IMG/VR virus record: IMGVR_UViG_3300034198_024209
Span: 1-64,000 of that record
Length of the DNA stretch: 64,000 bases
Reading direction: 5' to 3' (one strand)
Origin: a virus
In this document: piece by piece, positions 41,036-48,969 of the stretch
Layout: every line of letters starts with the position of its first letter
How positions within the stretch are numbered: position 1 is the first letter of the stretch
Notes under the pieces: generated by a model
Told to the model about the DNA's origin: nothing
Seen by the model: the letters and a program-made list of their open reading frames with translations, nothing else
Databases searched by the model: none
Position numbers and translations under genes: made by a program

Positions 41036-41636
41036 AGAAGTTGCAGAGTCTACCGCAATTATTGACAAAATTGATGACATTGATGACATTAAAGTGTGCG
41101 ATAACGAGTACAGCTTTATTGATCCGCTGTTTCAGAGATACATAACAAGAATCAGAAAGTACAAGCCACAACTTAATTCATATCTGTCTATGTCAGATAT
41201 TGGTTTGATTAAGCTTGCTGCTGGGTTAAGTTCTAACTCCGCAGCTCTTCTAAACCAGTTTTGGATTGCAGAATACATAGACGAAGAGAGTCTAACTGCA
41301 GAGAGTATAGTCTCTGGAGTAACAAAGATTGTTCACGATATCCATAAAATATTTGAAGTTTTAGAGATAGAGTCACTAGTTAAATGTGGAGATATTCCAC
41401 CTACTATATCCCTTGATTTTGAGTATGATGAAGTAAAGTATCTTGTTGAATTGATGGGGGCTGCCTCATTGATGACTGTAATAACTGGAGGTATCCTATC
41501 TCAGATATGTGACGATTCAATCGAGGTTGACTGTGCTGAAATCGTTAAAGACTGTTCCATGTGTTTAGCAATTTGTTCTACGATGCTTGACTATTGTGGA
41601 ATTTGCTTTAAAGACCTTATAAGCACCAAGGTTTAA
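41019..41636 (+). CDS. Hypothetical helical protein
   Basis: 205 residues, Cys-rich near the C-terminus (DCAEIVKDCSMCLAICSTMLDYCGICF), which could bind metal. The start overlaps the preceding gene by 17 bases. No family is recognised. Confidence 0.55.
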   Translation: MKTKTKEVAESTAIIDKIDDIDDIKVCDNEYSFIDPLFQRYITRIRKYKPQLNSYLSMSDIGLIKLAAGLSSNSAALLNQFWIAEYIDEESLTAESIVSGVTKIVHDIHKIFEVLEIESLVKCGDIPPTISLDFEYDEVKYLVELMGAASLMTVITGGILSQICDDSIEVDCAEIVKDCSMCLAICSTMLDYCGICFKDLISTKV

Positions 41637-41651
41637 TAAGCAGCTTAAATT

Positions 41652-41683
41652 ATGGCCGCGAGATCACAACCCCTCGCGGTCAT
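41652..41683 (+). other. 11-bp hairpin before tRNA-Arg
   Basis: A stem (41652-41662/41673-41683) with one G-U pair and a 10-base loop. There is no T run. It lies 17 bases upstream of the tRNA and could mark its processing or the end of the previous mRNA. Confidence 0.5.
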
Positions 41684-41699
41684 AGTCTATATAATATAT

Positions 41700-41773
41700 G
41701 TGCCCATAGCTTAATTGGATAGAGCAACGCTCTTCTAAAGCGTAGGTTGCTGGTTCGATCCCAGCTGGGCACG
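41700..41773 (+). tRNA. tRNA-Arg (anticodon TCT)
   Basis: A 74-base cloverleaf with acceptor 41700-41706/41766-41772, anticodon loop CTTCTAA, T-loop TTCGATC, discriminator G, no encoded CCA. It reads AGA, the arginine codon preferred by these AT-rich genes. Confidence 0.95.
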
Positions 41774-41816
41774 ATTTTCTATTTACATTTTTAATTATAC
41801 CATATTTAATAAAGTT

Positions 41817-42020
41817 ATGAGTACACAGATCCAAGCTCCTCCTATTTCGCCTATGTCAAAGACAGAGAACGTTGACAAAATAATGAAAGAGGTAAATTCT
41901 AAGATAAATTCTTTAAGTCTTAGTGGCGATCTTGATGGTATACTAAAAAAAGTTATACCGAAGATAGCTGGAGATGAGTCATTAAGAAAGCAGCTTGAAA
42001 AGTTCATCAATAAAAAATAG
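41817..42020 (+). CDS. Small hypothetical protein
   Basis: 67 residues with a Pro/Thr-rich head and a helical C-terminus. It follows tRNA-Arg and precedes the fibre locus. Upstream, TTTACA and TTTAAT at 17-base spacing could form a weak promoter. Confidence 0.55.
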   Translation: MSTQIQAPPISPMSKTENVDKIMKEVNSKINSLSLSGDLDGILKKVIPKIAGDESLRKQLEKFINKK

Positions 42021-42088
42021 CTTTTTTTTAGCTACTAGGTAAAATATAATTTAAATCTGCAGATTAGATAACTTGTTACACCTGGAAT

Positions 42089-42400
42089 ATGATTAAAAAC
42101 AGTTTTTACTTATTTTTTTTATTTGTTTTTAGTTTTAGTGCTATTGCTCAATCTATTGAAAGTAATGGAACAAAATATATATTAGATGGTAATGATTCTT
42201 TTTCATATCCATTTTTTACTTCATCTAATACCCTGTATTTATATAATGCATTGAATATGTCTCAATACCTAAAATTTATATCTGCGCCGTCAACTCCAAC
42301 AAGCCCTGGCTTGACCGGACAAATGGCCTATGAAGATAATTTTTTATATATATGTGTAGGTGCAAACTCATGGAGAAGAGTTAGAATGGGAACCTGGTAA
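42089..42400 (+). CDS. Small protein with a signal-peptide-like start
   Basis: 103 residues. The first 20 (KNSFYLFFLFVFSFSAIAQ) are a hydrophobic export signal ending in AIAQ, a cut site typical of Bacteroidota secreted proteins. The remainder ends PTSPGLTGQMAYEDNFLYICVGANSWRRVRMGTW-like (about 70-103), a motif seen at the start of fibre proteins. It is odd for a phage fibre-like protein to carry an export signal. It abuts the next gene by one base. Confidence 0.6.
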   Translation: MIKNSFYLFFLFVFSFSAIAQSIESNGTKYILDGNDSFSYPFFTSSNTLYLYNALNMSQYLKFISAPSTPTSPGLTGQMAYEDNFLYICVGANSWRRVRMGTW

Positions 42401-43737
42401 TGGCAAACAAAGACATAGTTATACTACAGGAACAGGCAGATGGATCTTTAAAAGAAACACTTTTAGATGCTGGATTAATTTCGGCTCAGGGTACTCCCAT
42501 CGTTTCGGATACTGTTCCAGATATAAGCAGTTTTGAAGATGGACAGGTGTGGATAAGAAAATCCGATTTACAGCAATTTTTTCTATACAATGATGGTGAT
42601 TCTAGGGCATGGGCGCAATTACCTCCACCTCCACACACACACTCAGAGATAGATATTTTAAATCTTGCTGATGTAGCAACATCTGGCAACTATAATGATT
42701 TAACAAATAAACCAAATATCGCAGAAGGGATAACTCCAGTTGCAAACACTGGTATAAATATAGATATCGCCACTAGCGCAATTAAAACAACCTACAATAC
42801 ATTAATAGCGGACTCTGTAACCAGTATTGCGGTAGGCGGAGCATCGGCTTTGCCGGCCTCGGCATGGAAAACAAAAAATATAGTTGAAGTACTCGACACT
42901 ATACTGTTTCCAGATGTTCTTCCTACATACACAGTACCCGCCATTTCTCTGAACGGTACACAGTCGGGAGAAAAAGAAATCGGTACGACAATTTCTCAAG
43001 CGCTTACTTTATCTGGGTCCAAAAATGATGCTGGAGCATTCACGGCGTTATCATTGACAAGGGGCAGTACCAGCATTGCCTCTACTTCTTCTCCAACCGC
43101 CTCTTCTATCTCTAACATAGCGGATCAATTTGGATATGCTAACCCGAATAGTCCAAACCAAAAATACGATCTTACATTTACTGACTCTTCCGTGGTGGTA
43201 GCCAGCGGAGCTAATACATGGGCAGCTAGTGGTACATACTCAGCAGGACTAGCAAAAAAGAACAATAAAGGGGTTACTGACGCCAGAGCCGCAGCAACCA
43301 GGTCTACCTCAGCTCCACAACTCGGAGCAACATTTTCACCATCATCTATTACAGTTACAGGAATATATCCATATTTCTATGGGGTTTCTGCCGGGTCTCC
43401 AACTTTGGCAAGTATTGCAGCTTTGATAAGTGGAGGCACATCAACTAAGGTGCTTGCTAATGCCTCTGGAAGCTTATCTATAAATTACACAGCAAATTCT
43501 CAATTTATATGGTTTGCGCATAGCGATGCATACACAACTAAAACGAAATGGAGTGAGCAAGGTTCTTTATTCAATACTGGTGCAATAGGAAACAGCTCAT
43601 CGACAGGTTTCATGAAATATCTTGGGACCATCGCGGTCACCTCTCCAGGTTCTATTTGGACAACTACGTTTAAAATTTATTGCAGCGGAAACGCCACTAT
43701 AGTTAATTCAGTTGTTTACGTTTTCGCTAATTCATAA
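42400..43737 (+). CDS. Fibre-like structural protein
   Basis: 445 residues, Ser/Thr/Ala/Asn-rich and beta-rich. FEDGQVWIRKSDLQQFFLYNDG (about 46-67) resembles an adhesin base module. SVTSIAVGGASALPASAWKTKNIVEVLDTILFPD (about 138-171) is nearly repeated in the 45149 protein, so the two are paralogues. It is likely a tail fibre or virion-surface component. It starts one base after the secreted-like gene's last codon. Confidence 0.7.
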   Translation: MANKDIVILQEQADGSLKETLLDAGLISAQGTPIVSDTVPDISSFEDGQVWIRKSDLQQFFLYNDGDSRAWAQLPPPPHTHSEIDILNLADVATSGNYNDLTNKPNIAEGITPVANTGINIDIATSAIKTTYNTLIADSVTSIAVGGASALPASAWKTKNIVEVLDTILFPDVLPTYTVPAISLNGTQSGEKEIGTTISQALTLSGSKNDAGAFTALSLTRGSTSIASTSSPTASSISNIADQFGYANPNSPNQKYDLTFTDSSVVVASGANTWAASGTYSAGLAKKNNKGVTDARAAATRSTSAPQLGATFSPSSITVTGIYPYFYGVSAGSPTLASIAALISGGTSTKVLANASGSLSINYTANSQFIWFAHSDAYTTKTKWSEQGSLFNTGAIGNSSSTGFMKYLGTIAVTSPGSIWTTTFKIYCSGNATIVNSVVYVFANS

Positions 43738-43740
43738 AAT

Positions 43741-44004
43741 ATGGCTATTTTACTTAACGACAATTTAAATTTAGCTGCTCCCAAGCCAGTTGATTCTAGG
43801 TATGGGCCATATACTTCTTTGGCTCTAGCTATTTCTTCTGTTCCTTCAGTCAATAGATATTTAGGGCTAACTGTAGGAGTAATTAACTCAGAAGGAAACG
43901 TTGTAGAATATTGGTACCCTGATTGCGTTTTAGATTCTTGCTTAGTGGTAAAAGAAGTATCTCCTGATCTATCTGGGCTTTTAATAGATGGGGGAACATA
44001 TTAA
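43741..44004 (+). CDS. Short fibre-module protein
   Basis: 87 residues. PKPVDSRYGPYTSLALAISSVPSVNRYLGLTVGV (about 15-48) is a paralogue of the head of the 46398 protein (QPVDVKYGPYSTVSAALSEIP). A stand-alone copy of a fibre module, perhaps a chaperone or base piece. Confidence 0.65.
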   Translation: MAILLNDNLNLAAPKPVDSRYGPYTSLALAISSVPSVNRYLGLTVGVINSEGNVVEYWYPDCVLDSCLVVKEVSPDLSGLLIDGGTY

Positions 44005-44111
44005 ATTTATTTTTTTTATTGATCTGATTCATACGATTGTTTATATTAATGAAGTAACAAGATGTTTTAAAATTCATCAGTAAAAATTTAAAAAAAACAA
44101 AATAAACTATT

Positions 44112-45086
44112 ATGGCAAATCCAATTATCAAAATCAAAAGAGGTGCAACGGCACCAACAACACTTAATAACGGTGAGTTGGCAGTTGATCTAACAAATAA
44201 AAATTTATACGTGGGCGATTTGTCCGGCGTTCCACTCGCAATCGGCGGTGAGGGCACTTTTGCAAAAAAGAACGCTAGTGATGTAGGCTTTACAGGTGGA
44301 AATATCAATGGTGTAACTATTGGCAGCACCACAGCAGCAGGTGGTGCGTTCACTACCTTGACTGCTTCGACGGCTCCTACTGCCGACAATGATGTAGTTC
44401 GTTTGAAAGAGCTCAATGACTCTGTTTCTGATCTCGGTTCGGTGTTCCATTATGTTGGCGATGTTAGCTCTGCCTCTACTCCCCTTGATCTCAGCACCCT
44501 GAGCGATACAACTACTGGTGCTTACTACAAGGTCGATGTCGCCGGAACCTACACGGCAGGAGCATCTAGCTTCGCGGCCAAAGTTGGCGATGCGTTTGTA
44601 AAAACCACAACTGGCTGGCAAAAACTTGACAATGTTGATGTCGAAGTGCTGCCAACCGCAAACGAAATCGTCGTTACTGGCGATGAGAATGCTGGTTACA
44701 CGGTTTCCATTGATCCTGTTTTCTCAGGACGGGTTACGACTGCGGAAAGTGACATCAACGCCCTCGAAACCAAGACGCAGAACATCACAGCCACAAGTGA
44801 CATAACCACAGTTGCTGGTGTCATGCAGAACGGAAACGGAAGCAATGTCGTTAACTTCGGCACCGGGAGTTTGACATTTACTGGCGCGCAGGAGTTCGGA
44901 GCTGTTTTTGTTAATGTAGACTTGGAAGTTGGTGGCAATACTTATATTGGAACTGGTGTTGGTGGAGGTAACTTGGAAGTTGGCGGCACTGTTCTTATCG
45001 AGGGCAACGCGACCTTCAATGGCAACATCGTGGGAGACGGCTCAACCGAAATCACCGATTGCATCATTGACGGCGGCGTTTACTAA
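44112..45086 (+). CDS. Fibre-like protein of distinct composition
   Basis: 324 residues. The head IKRGATAPTTLNNGELAVDLTNKNLYVGD (about 7-35) is the common fibre head seen in many marine phages. A beta-rich repeat region with a heptad segment (GRVTTAESDINALETKTQN) and a terminal beta-helix-like part (FNGNIVGDGSTEITDC) follow. G+C content is visibly higher than in neighbouring fibre genes, suggesting a transferred module. Confidence 0.7.
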   Translation: MANPIIKIKRGATAPTTLNNGELAVDLTNKNLYVGDLSGVPLAIGGEGTFAKKNASDVGFTGGNINGVTIGSTTAAGGAFTTLTASTAPTADNDVVRLKELNDSVSDLGSVFHYVGDVSSASTPLDLSTLSDTTTGAYYKVDVAGTYTAGASSFAAKVGDAFVKTTTGWQKLDNVDVEVLPTANEIVVTGDENAGYTVSIDPVFSGRVTTAESDINALETKTQNITATSDITTVAGVMQNGNGSNVVNFGTGSLTFTGAQEFGAVFVNVDLEVGGNTYIGTGVGGGNLEVGGTVLIEGNATFNGNIVGDGSTEITDCIIDGGVY

Positions 45087-45107
45087 AAAATAACTAAAAA
45101 ACAAAGT

Positions 45108-45134
45108 CCTCCAGAGGTTCGATTCCTCTGGAGG
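45108..45134 (+). other. tRNA T-arm-like hairpin
   Basis: A perfect 10-bp hairpin (45108-45117/45125-45134) with loop TTCGATT, the exact tRNA T-loop pattern. It looks like the 3' part of a tRNA without its 5' half. It sits in the gap behind the higher-G+C fibre gene. Possibly a remnant of a tRNA used in recombination, or a chance hairpin. Confidence 0.55.
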
Positions 45135-45148
45135 CAAACCATTCTATA

Positions 45149-46396
45149 ATGGCTAGTCCAAAAATAATTCCCAAAAAAAGCACTATTGCTGAACGGGTTC
45201 CAGTAAGCGGGGACCTTGATGCAGGCGAGATTTGCATAAATCACGCCGATAAAAAACTTTATGCCAAGCATCCCAGTACGGGGGTTATTCAGGAGATTGG
45301 TAGTCTTTCGGCTCATTCGCACGATGAGCTTTACTCGTTAGATAACTCTCAGCACATTGAGCTTCAAAATAATGGAGCGCTCGTTTTAAATGGTTCTACC
45401 ACGCTCACACTACCTAGTGCTTCTGGTACTCTCGCACTATTAGATGATGTTAGCGGCGGGGGAGTCTCTACAACACCAGCAAATTCAGGACTAACTATCA
45501 CAGACGATTCTATTACTACTGTATATAATACAGCGGTTCCAGACGCTACAGTTAGTATGGCTGTAGGTGGGGCCTCGGCTGCTGCAGCCAGCGCATGGAA
45601 AACAAAAACAGTTGTACAGGTTCTTGATGAAATATTATTCCCTACCGTATTGGCATCTATCGGTACAAACAAATCTGTTTCTCTGGCTGTTAGTGGGACT
45701 AGTGGAGTTCTTGAAATAGGAGAATCTTATTCTAGAACGCTCACAGCAACATTCAATAGGGGTACAATCCTTAATGGTAGTGGTACAACAAATTCAAATC
45801 TTTTGGTGGGGGCAGTAGAAGATTATACATTTACAGGGACAGGAATATCCAGCACAACTCAAACCGGAAATACGCTATCATTCACATCCACCGTTGTATC
45901 TGGATCTAACAACTGGGCAGTAACAGCTACGCACGGAGCGGGTTCAGGAGCTTATTTTGACAATAAGGGAGTAGCAGGAACAAACTTAAATGGTTCCAGA
46001 GTGGCCGGAAGTGCTACGGATTCTTCTAGTTCTCCGACAATCACTGGACTCCATCCATATTATTACTACAAGAGCTCAAGCCCTATCACATCTGCTGCTA
46101 TGGTTGCAGCTATAGAGGGTGGAACGGCTACGAAGGTTATAGCGAGTAGCACAGGAACATTATCCATTCCATATGCTGTAACTGCACAGTATCTAGCTGT
46201 AGCATATCCAACTACCAGTACGTTAAAGACTCGTTTTTTTGTTACTGTTAGTGATGCTGACGTTATTACCGTTGTGTTTCAAGCTGTGACTACTCCAAGC
46301 GTCACCACCGCTCTTTGGACTCAAACATACAATGTTCATGTGAGCAAGAGTGCACTTACCAACACTAACACTATCATAGAATTGAGGAACTCTTAA
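45149..46396 (+). CDS. Fibre-like structural protein
   Basis: 415 residues with a fibre head (ERVPVSGDLDAGEICINHADKKLYAKHP, about 13-40), then beta repeats. DATVSMAVGGASAAAASAWKTKTVVQVLDEILFPT (about 132-166) matches the 42400 protein, and the following Ig-like core is shared. Likely a tail or virion fibre paralogue acting on receptor binding. Confidence 0.7.
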   Translation: MASPKIIPKKSTIAERVPVSGDLDAGEICINHADKKLYAKHPSTGVIQEIGSLSAHSHDELYSLDNSQHIELQNNGALVLNGSTTLTLPSASGTLALLDDVSGGGVSTTPANSGLTITDDSITTVYNTAVPDATVSMAVGGASAAAASAWKTKTVVQVLDEILFPTVLASIGTNKSVSLAVSGTSGVLEIGESYSRTLTATFNRGTILNGSGTTNSNLLVGAVEDYTFTGTGISSTTQTGNTLSFTSTVVSGSNNWAVTATHGAGSGAYFDNKGVAGTNLNGSRVAGSATDSSSSPTITGLHPYYYYKSSSPITSAAMVAAIEGGTATKVIASSTGTLSIPYAVTAQYLAVAYPTTSTLKTRFFVTVSDADVITVVFQAVTTPSVTTALWTQTYNVHVSKSALTNTNTIIELRNS

Positions 46397-46397
46397 T

Positions 46398-48968
46398 ATG
46401 GCACTTTCAGGCATTCAATTCTCCGGACCGATACTTGTAGGCCTTAACCAGCCTGTTGATGTAAAATACGGACCATACTCTACAGTATCTGCGGCACTTT
46501 CGGAAATACCTCTTACATTGAGACACATCGGTCTCACAGTTGGGATCAATGACACCACAGCTGGATTAAAAGAATATTGGTTTAAATCAGGTACAGCCAA
46601 TGCAGACTTAGTATTAAAAGACGAGGGAGGAGCTATCACTGTGAGTAAAGTACTTACAGATGGTAGCTATAGCGGAGCTGTAACGAATGTAACAGGGCTT
46701 AGATTCGACGAAGATTCAGGGTTTGATGTTGTGGACTTGGGGGGCGGCAACGCCAAAGTCCAAATGAACTCCACATTCAAGTATTGGGAGGTGAATGGGC
46801 AACCCGGTCTAACTGCTCAAGGGTTAGATACCGCTAATTTTATAGCCGGCTCGGGAGTAACAATCGCCGCTAATTCCGTAGATAACTCTCTGACATTTAC
46901 CGCTACGGGCGGCGTCACCAGCTACAACGAACTCACCGACCAGCCAACGCTTGGCACAGCAGCGGCTACGGACTCGACCGACTACGCCACTGCCGCGCAG
47001 GGGGCTAAAGCGGACGCAGCCAGCCAGCCGGGGCATAAGCACAATCAGCTTTATTCGCCAAATGAAACAAAACAATTAGAGCTTAAAGATAGTGGAGAGC
47101 TAACTCTTCCCAATGGTGGAAGTATTTCTGCTTCTGCAACGGCAGAGGGATCGCTCACTCTTACGCCACCAAACGCAGGCGCAGGTCAAGGGCTTGTGGT
47201 TCGCCCAACTGTATCTACTTGGAGTATAACTTCTAGTGGTAATATCGTATATGGTAGTCCTATTACAATTTCTGTAACTCTAGGGAGTTGGGCTTATTTT
47301 GGAACAGTAAACTATACGATCTCTGGTACTGGAGTCACCGAACAATCATTGGGTCGAGCACTAACTGGAAAATTAACTTTCGTAAGCACATCTGCTCCAG
47401 ATACCGAAACAATCACATGGACCATACCAGCCAATAGTAATATTACTGAATTTACTTTAACACTAACAAGTGTTGATGGAGAAAGATCGACTGATATATT
47501 GACCGAAAATGCTCCGGCGTTATATTACAATTTTGAATATAACGGTTTACCTACTAACCAATTTGTTACTGTAACCAATAACGGAACATCCAATTCAGAA
47601 CATAGTCATGTTCATCTCATATCGGCAGACCCCTCAACGGTTGATATTTATTTAGGTGACGACGATCAATATGTAAAGATCGAGCGTAATGCAGGCGGTA
47701 TTGTTATTGGAAATAATAGTAATACTAAACAATGGAATTTTAAGACTGACGGTGTTCTTGAGTTACCTGCTGGGGGCGACATAACGCTCGGCGGAACTTC
47801 GGTTTTGGGTGGTGGCACACAAGCTAATTGGAACTCCACATCGGGGCCGTCGCAGATTTTAAATAAGCCGACACTTGGCACAGCAGCGGCTACGGACTCG
47901 ACCGACTACGCCACTGCCGCGCAGGGGGCTAAAGCGGACTCTGCTTTGCAGGCATCCGCGCTCACGCCATACCGCACTATCGAGGCGCAAGATGCTATTG
48001 ATAATGGATTTGCGTCGGAAAATCATACTCATGCCCTTTCTGAACTGACTCAATCCGGTGCCGCTAATGGTCAAGTTATTGCATGGGATGGGGCTGCGGG
48101 TGCGTGGGTTCCGTCTTCTTCTTCGTCAAGCGCAGGCGTTTCTGATGGAGATAAGGGCGATATTACGGTTTCAGGCTTAGGAACTACCTGGACCATTGAC
48201 AATGGCGCGGTTACATATGCCAAAATGCAGAATGTTTCTGCAACTGATCGGCTTTTGGGTAGAGCAACAGCGGGAGCAGGGGCAGTAGAAGAGATCGGAT
48301 GTACGGCTCTTGGAAGATCTATCATCGGAGAGTCAATTGCGGGAAATGTTAGATGGCGTATAGATGCTGCGGCGACTAACCACACACATACAACTTCACA
48401 GATAACAGATTGGACTGCCGCTATTTCTACGAAAGCCGATGCAAATCACCAGCACACTATTTCACAGGTAACAAATCTATCTAGTTCGTTAGCTGGAAAA
48501 TCTGCTGTAGGGCACACTCATGTAATGTCGGAAATTACTGATTTAACATTTCCAACGGCGTCAGTTTATTACGGAGATACCCCACCTACAGACACCACAT
48601 ACAACCTATGGATTCAAACCAGCACAGCTAGGATTTTTAATAAAATCGATGGCTACTGGGTAGAGGCGGCTGCAGGTTTTGGTCCTCTAGTAATAGAAGG
48701 AACTGGCGGAGGGGGAACGACCCCTGGTCCTGGAACTGGTGGGGCGGTAGACAGTGTGAACGGCTTGATAGGGGCAGTGACTTTAACTCCGTCGATAATT
48801 GGAGCCGCAAACGCAACACATTCCCACGCTATTTCAGAGGTTACTAATCTTCAATCAACTTTAAATTCAAAAATATCAAACACCGGAGGTATAAACGGAA
48901 TAGCTATTGTTTCTGCGTTGCCTTCTGTGGTGGACACAAATGTTTTGTATGTTATAGTTCCTACTTGA
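46398..48968 (+). CDS. Large fibre-like protein with repeated modules
   Basis: 856 residues. The head is the QPVDVKYGPYSTVSAAL module shared with the 43741 protein. Residues 97-150 (VTGLRFDEDSGFDVVDLGGGNAKV...) recur in the collagen-like protein. Two copies of LGTAAATDSTDYATAAQGAKAD are encoded by 66-base exact DNA repeats. Histidine-bearing motifs (HTHTTSQITDWT, HQHTISQVTN, HTHVMSEITDL) resemble trimeric-fibre helices. The tail ends SALPSVVDTNVLYVIVPT. It is likely a trimeric fibre. Confidence 0.75.
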   Translation: MALSGIQFSGPILVGLNQPVDVKYGPYSTVSAALSEIPLTLRHIGLTVGINDTTAGLKEYWFKSGTANADLVLKDEGGAITVSKVLTDGSYSGAVTNVTGLRFDEDSGFDVVDLGGGNAKVQMNSTFKYWEVNGQPGLTAQGLDTANFIAGSGVTIAANSVDNSLTFTATGGVTSYNELTDQPTLGTAAATDSTDYATAAQGAKADAASQPGHKHNQLYSPNETKQLELKDSGELTLPNGGSISASATAEGSLTLTPPNAGAGQGLVVRPTVSTWSITSSGNIVYGSPITISVTLGSWAYFGTVNYTISGTGVTEQSLGRALTGKLTFVSTSAPDTETITWTIPANSNITEFTLTLTSVDGERSTDILTENAPALYYNFEYNGLPTNQFVTVTNNGTSNSEHSHVHLISADPSTVDIYLGDDDQYVKIERNAGGIVIGNNSNTKQWNFKTDGVLELPAGGDITLGGTSVLGGGTQANWNSTSGPSQILNKPTLGTAAATDSTDYATAAQGAKADSALQASALTPYRTIEAQDAIDNGFASENHTHALSELTQSGAANGQVIAWDGAAGAWVPSSSSSSAGVSDGDKGDITVSGLGTTWTIDNGAVTYAKMQNVSATDRLLGRATAGAGAVEEIGCTALGRSIIGESIAGNVRWRIDAAATNHTHTTSQITDWTAAISTKADANHQHTISQVTNLSSSLAGKSAVGHTHVMSEITDLTFPTASVYYGDTPPTDTTYNLWIQTSTARIFNKIDGYWVEAAAGFGPLVIEGTGGGGTTPGPGTGGAVDSVNGLIGAVTLTPSIIGAANATHSHAISEVTNLQSTLNSKISNTGGINGIAIVSALPSVVDTNVLYVIVPT
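46950..47015 (+). repeat. 66-base exact direct repeat, copy 1
   Basis: Identical to 47874-47939 and much richer in G+C than its surroundings. It encodes LGTAAATDSTDYATAAQGAKAD. Identity at silent sites implies recent duplication or gene conversion. Confidence 0.95.
47874..47939 (+). repeat. 66-base exact direct repeat, copy 2
   Basis: Second copy of the repeat at 46950-47015, in the same reading frame of the same fibre gene, 924 bases downstream. Confidence 0.95.
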
Positions 48969-48969
48969 T

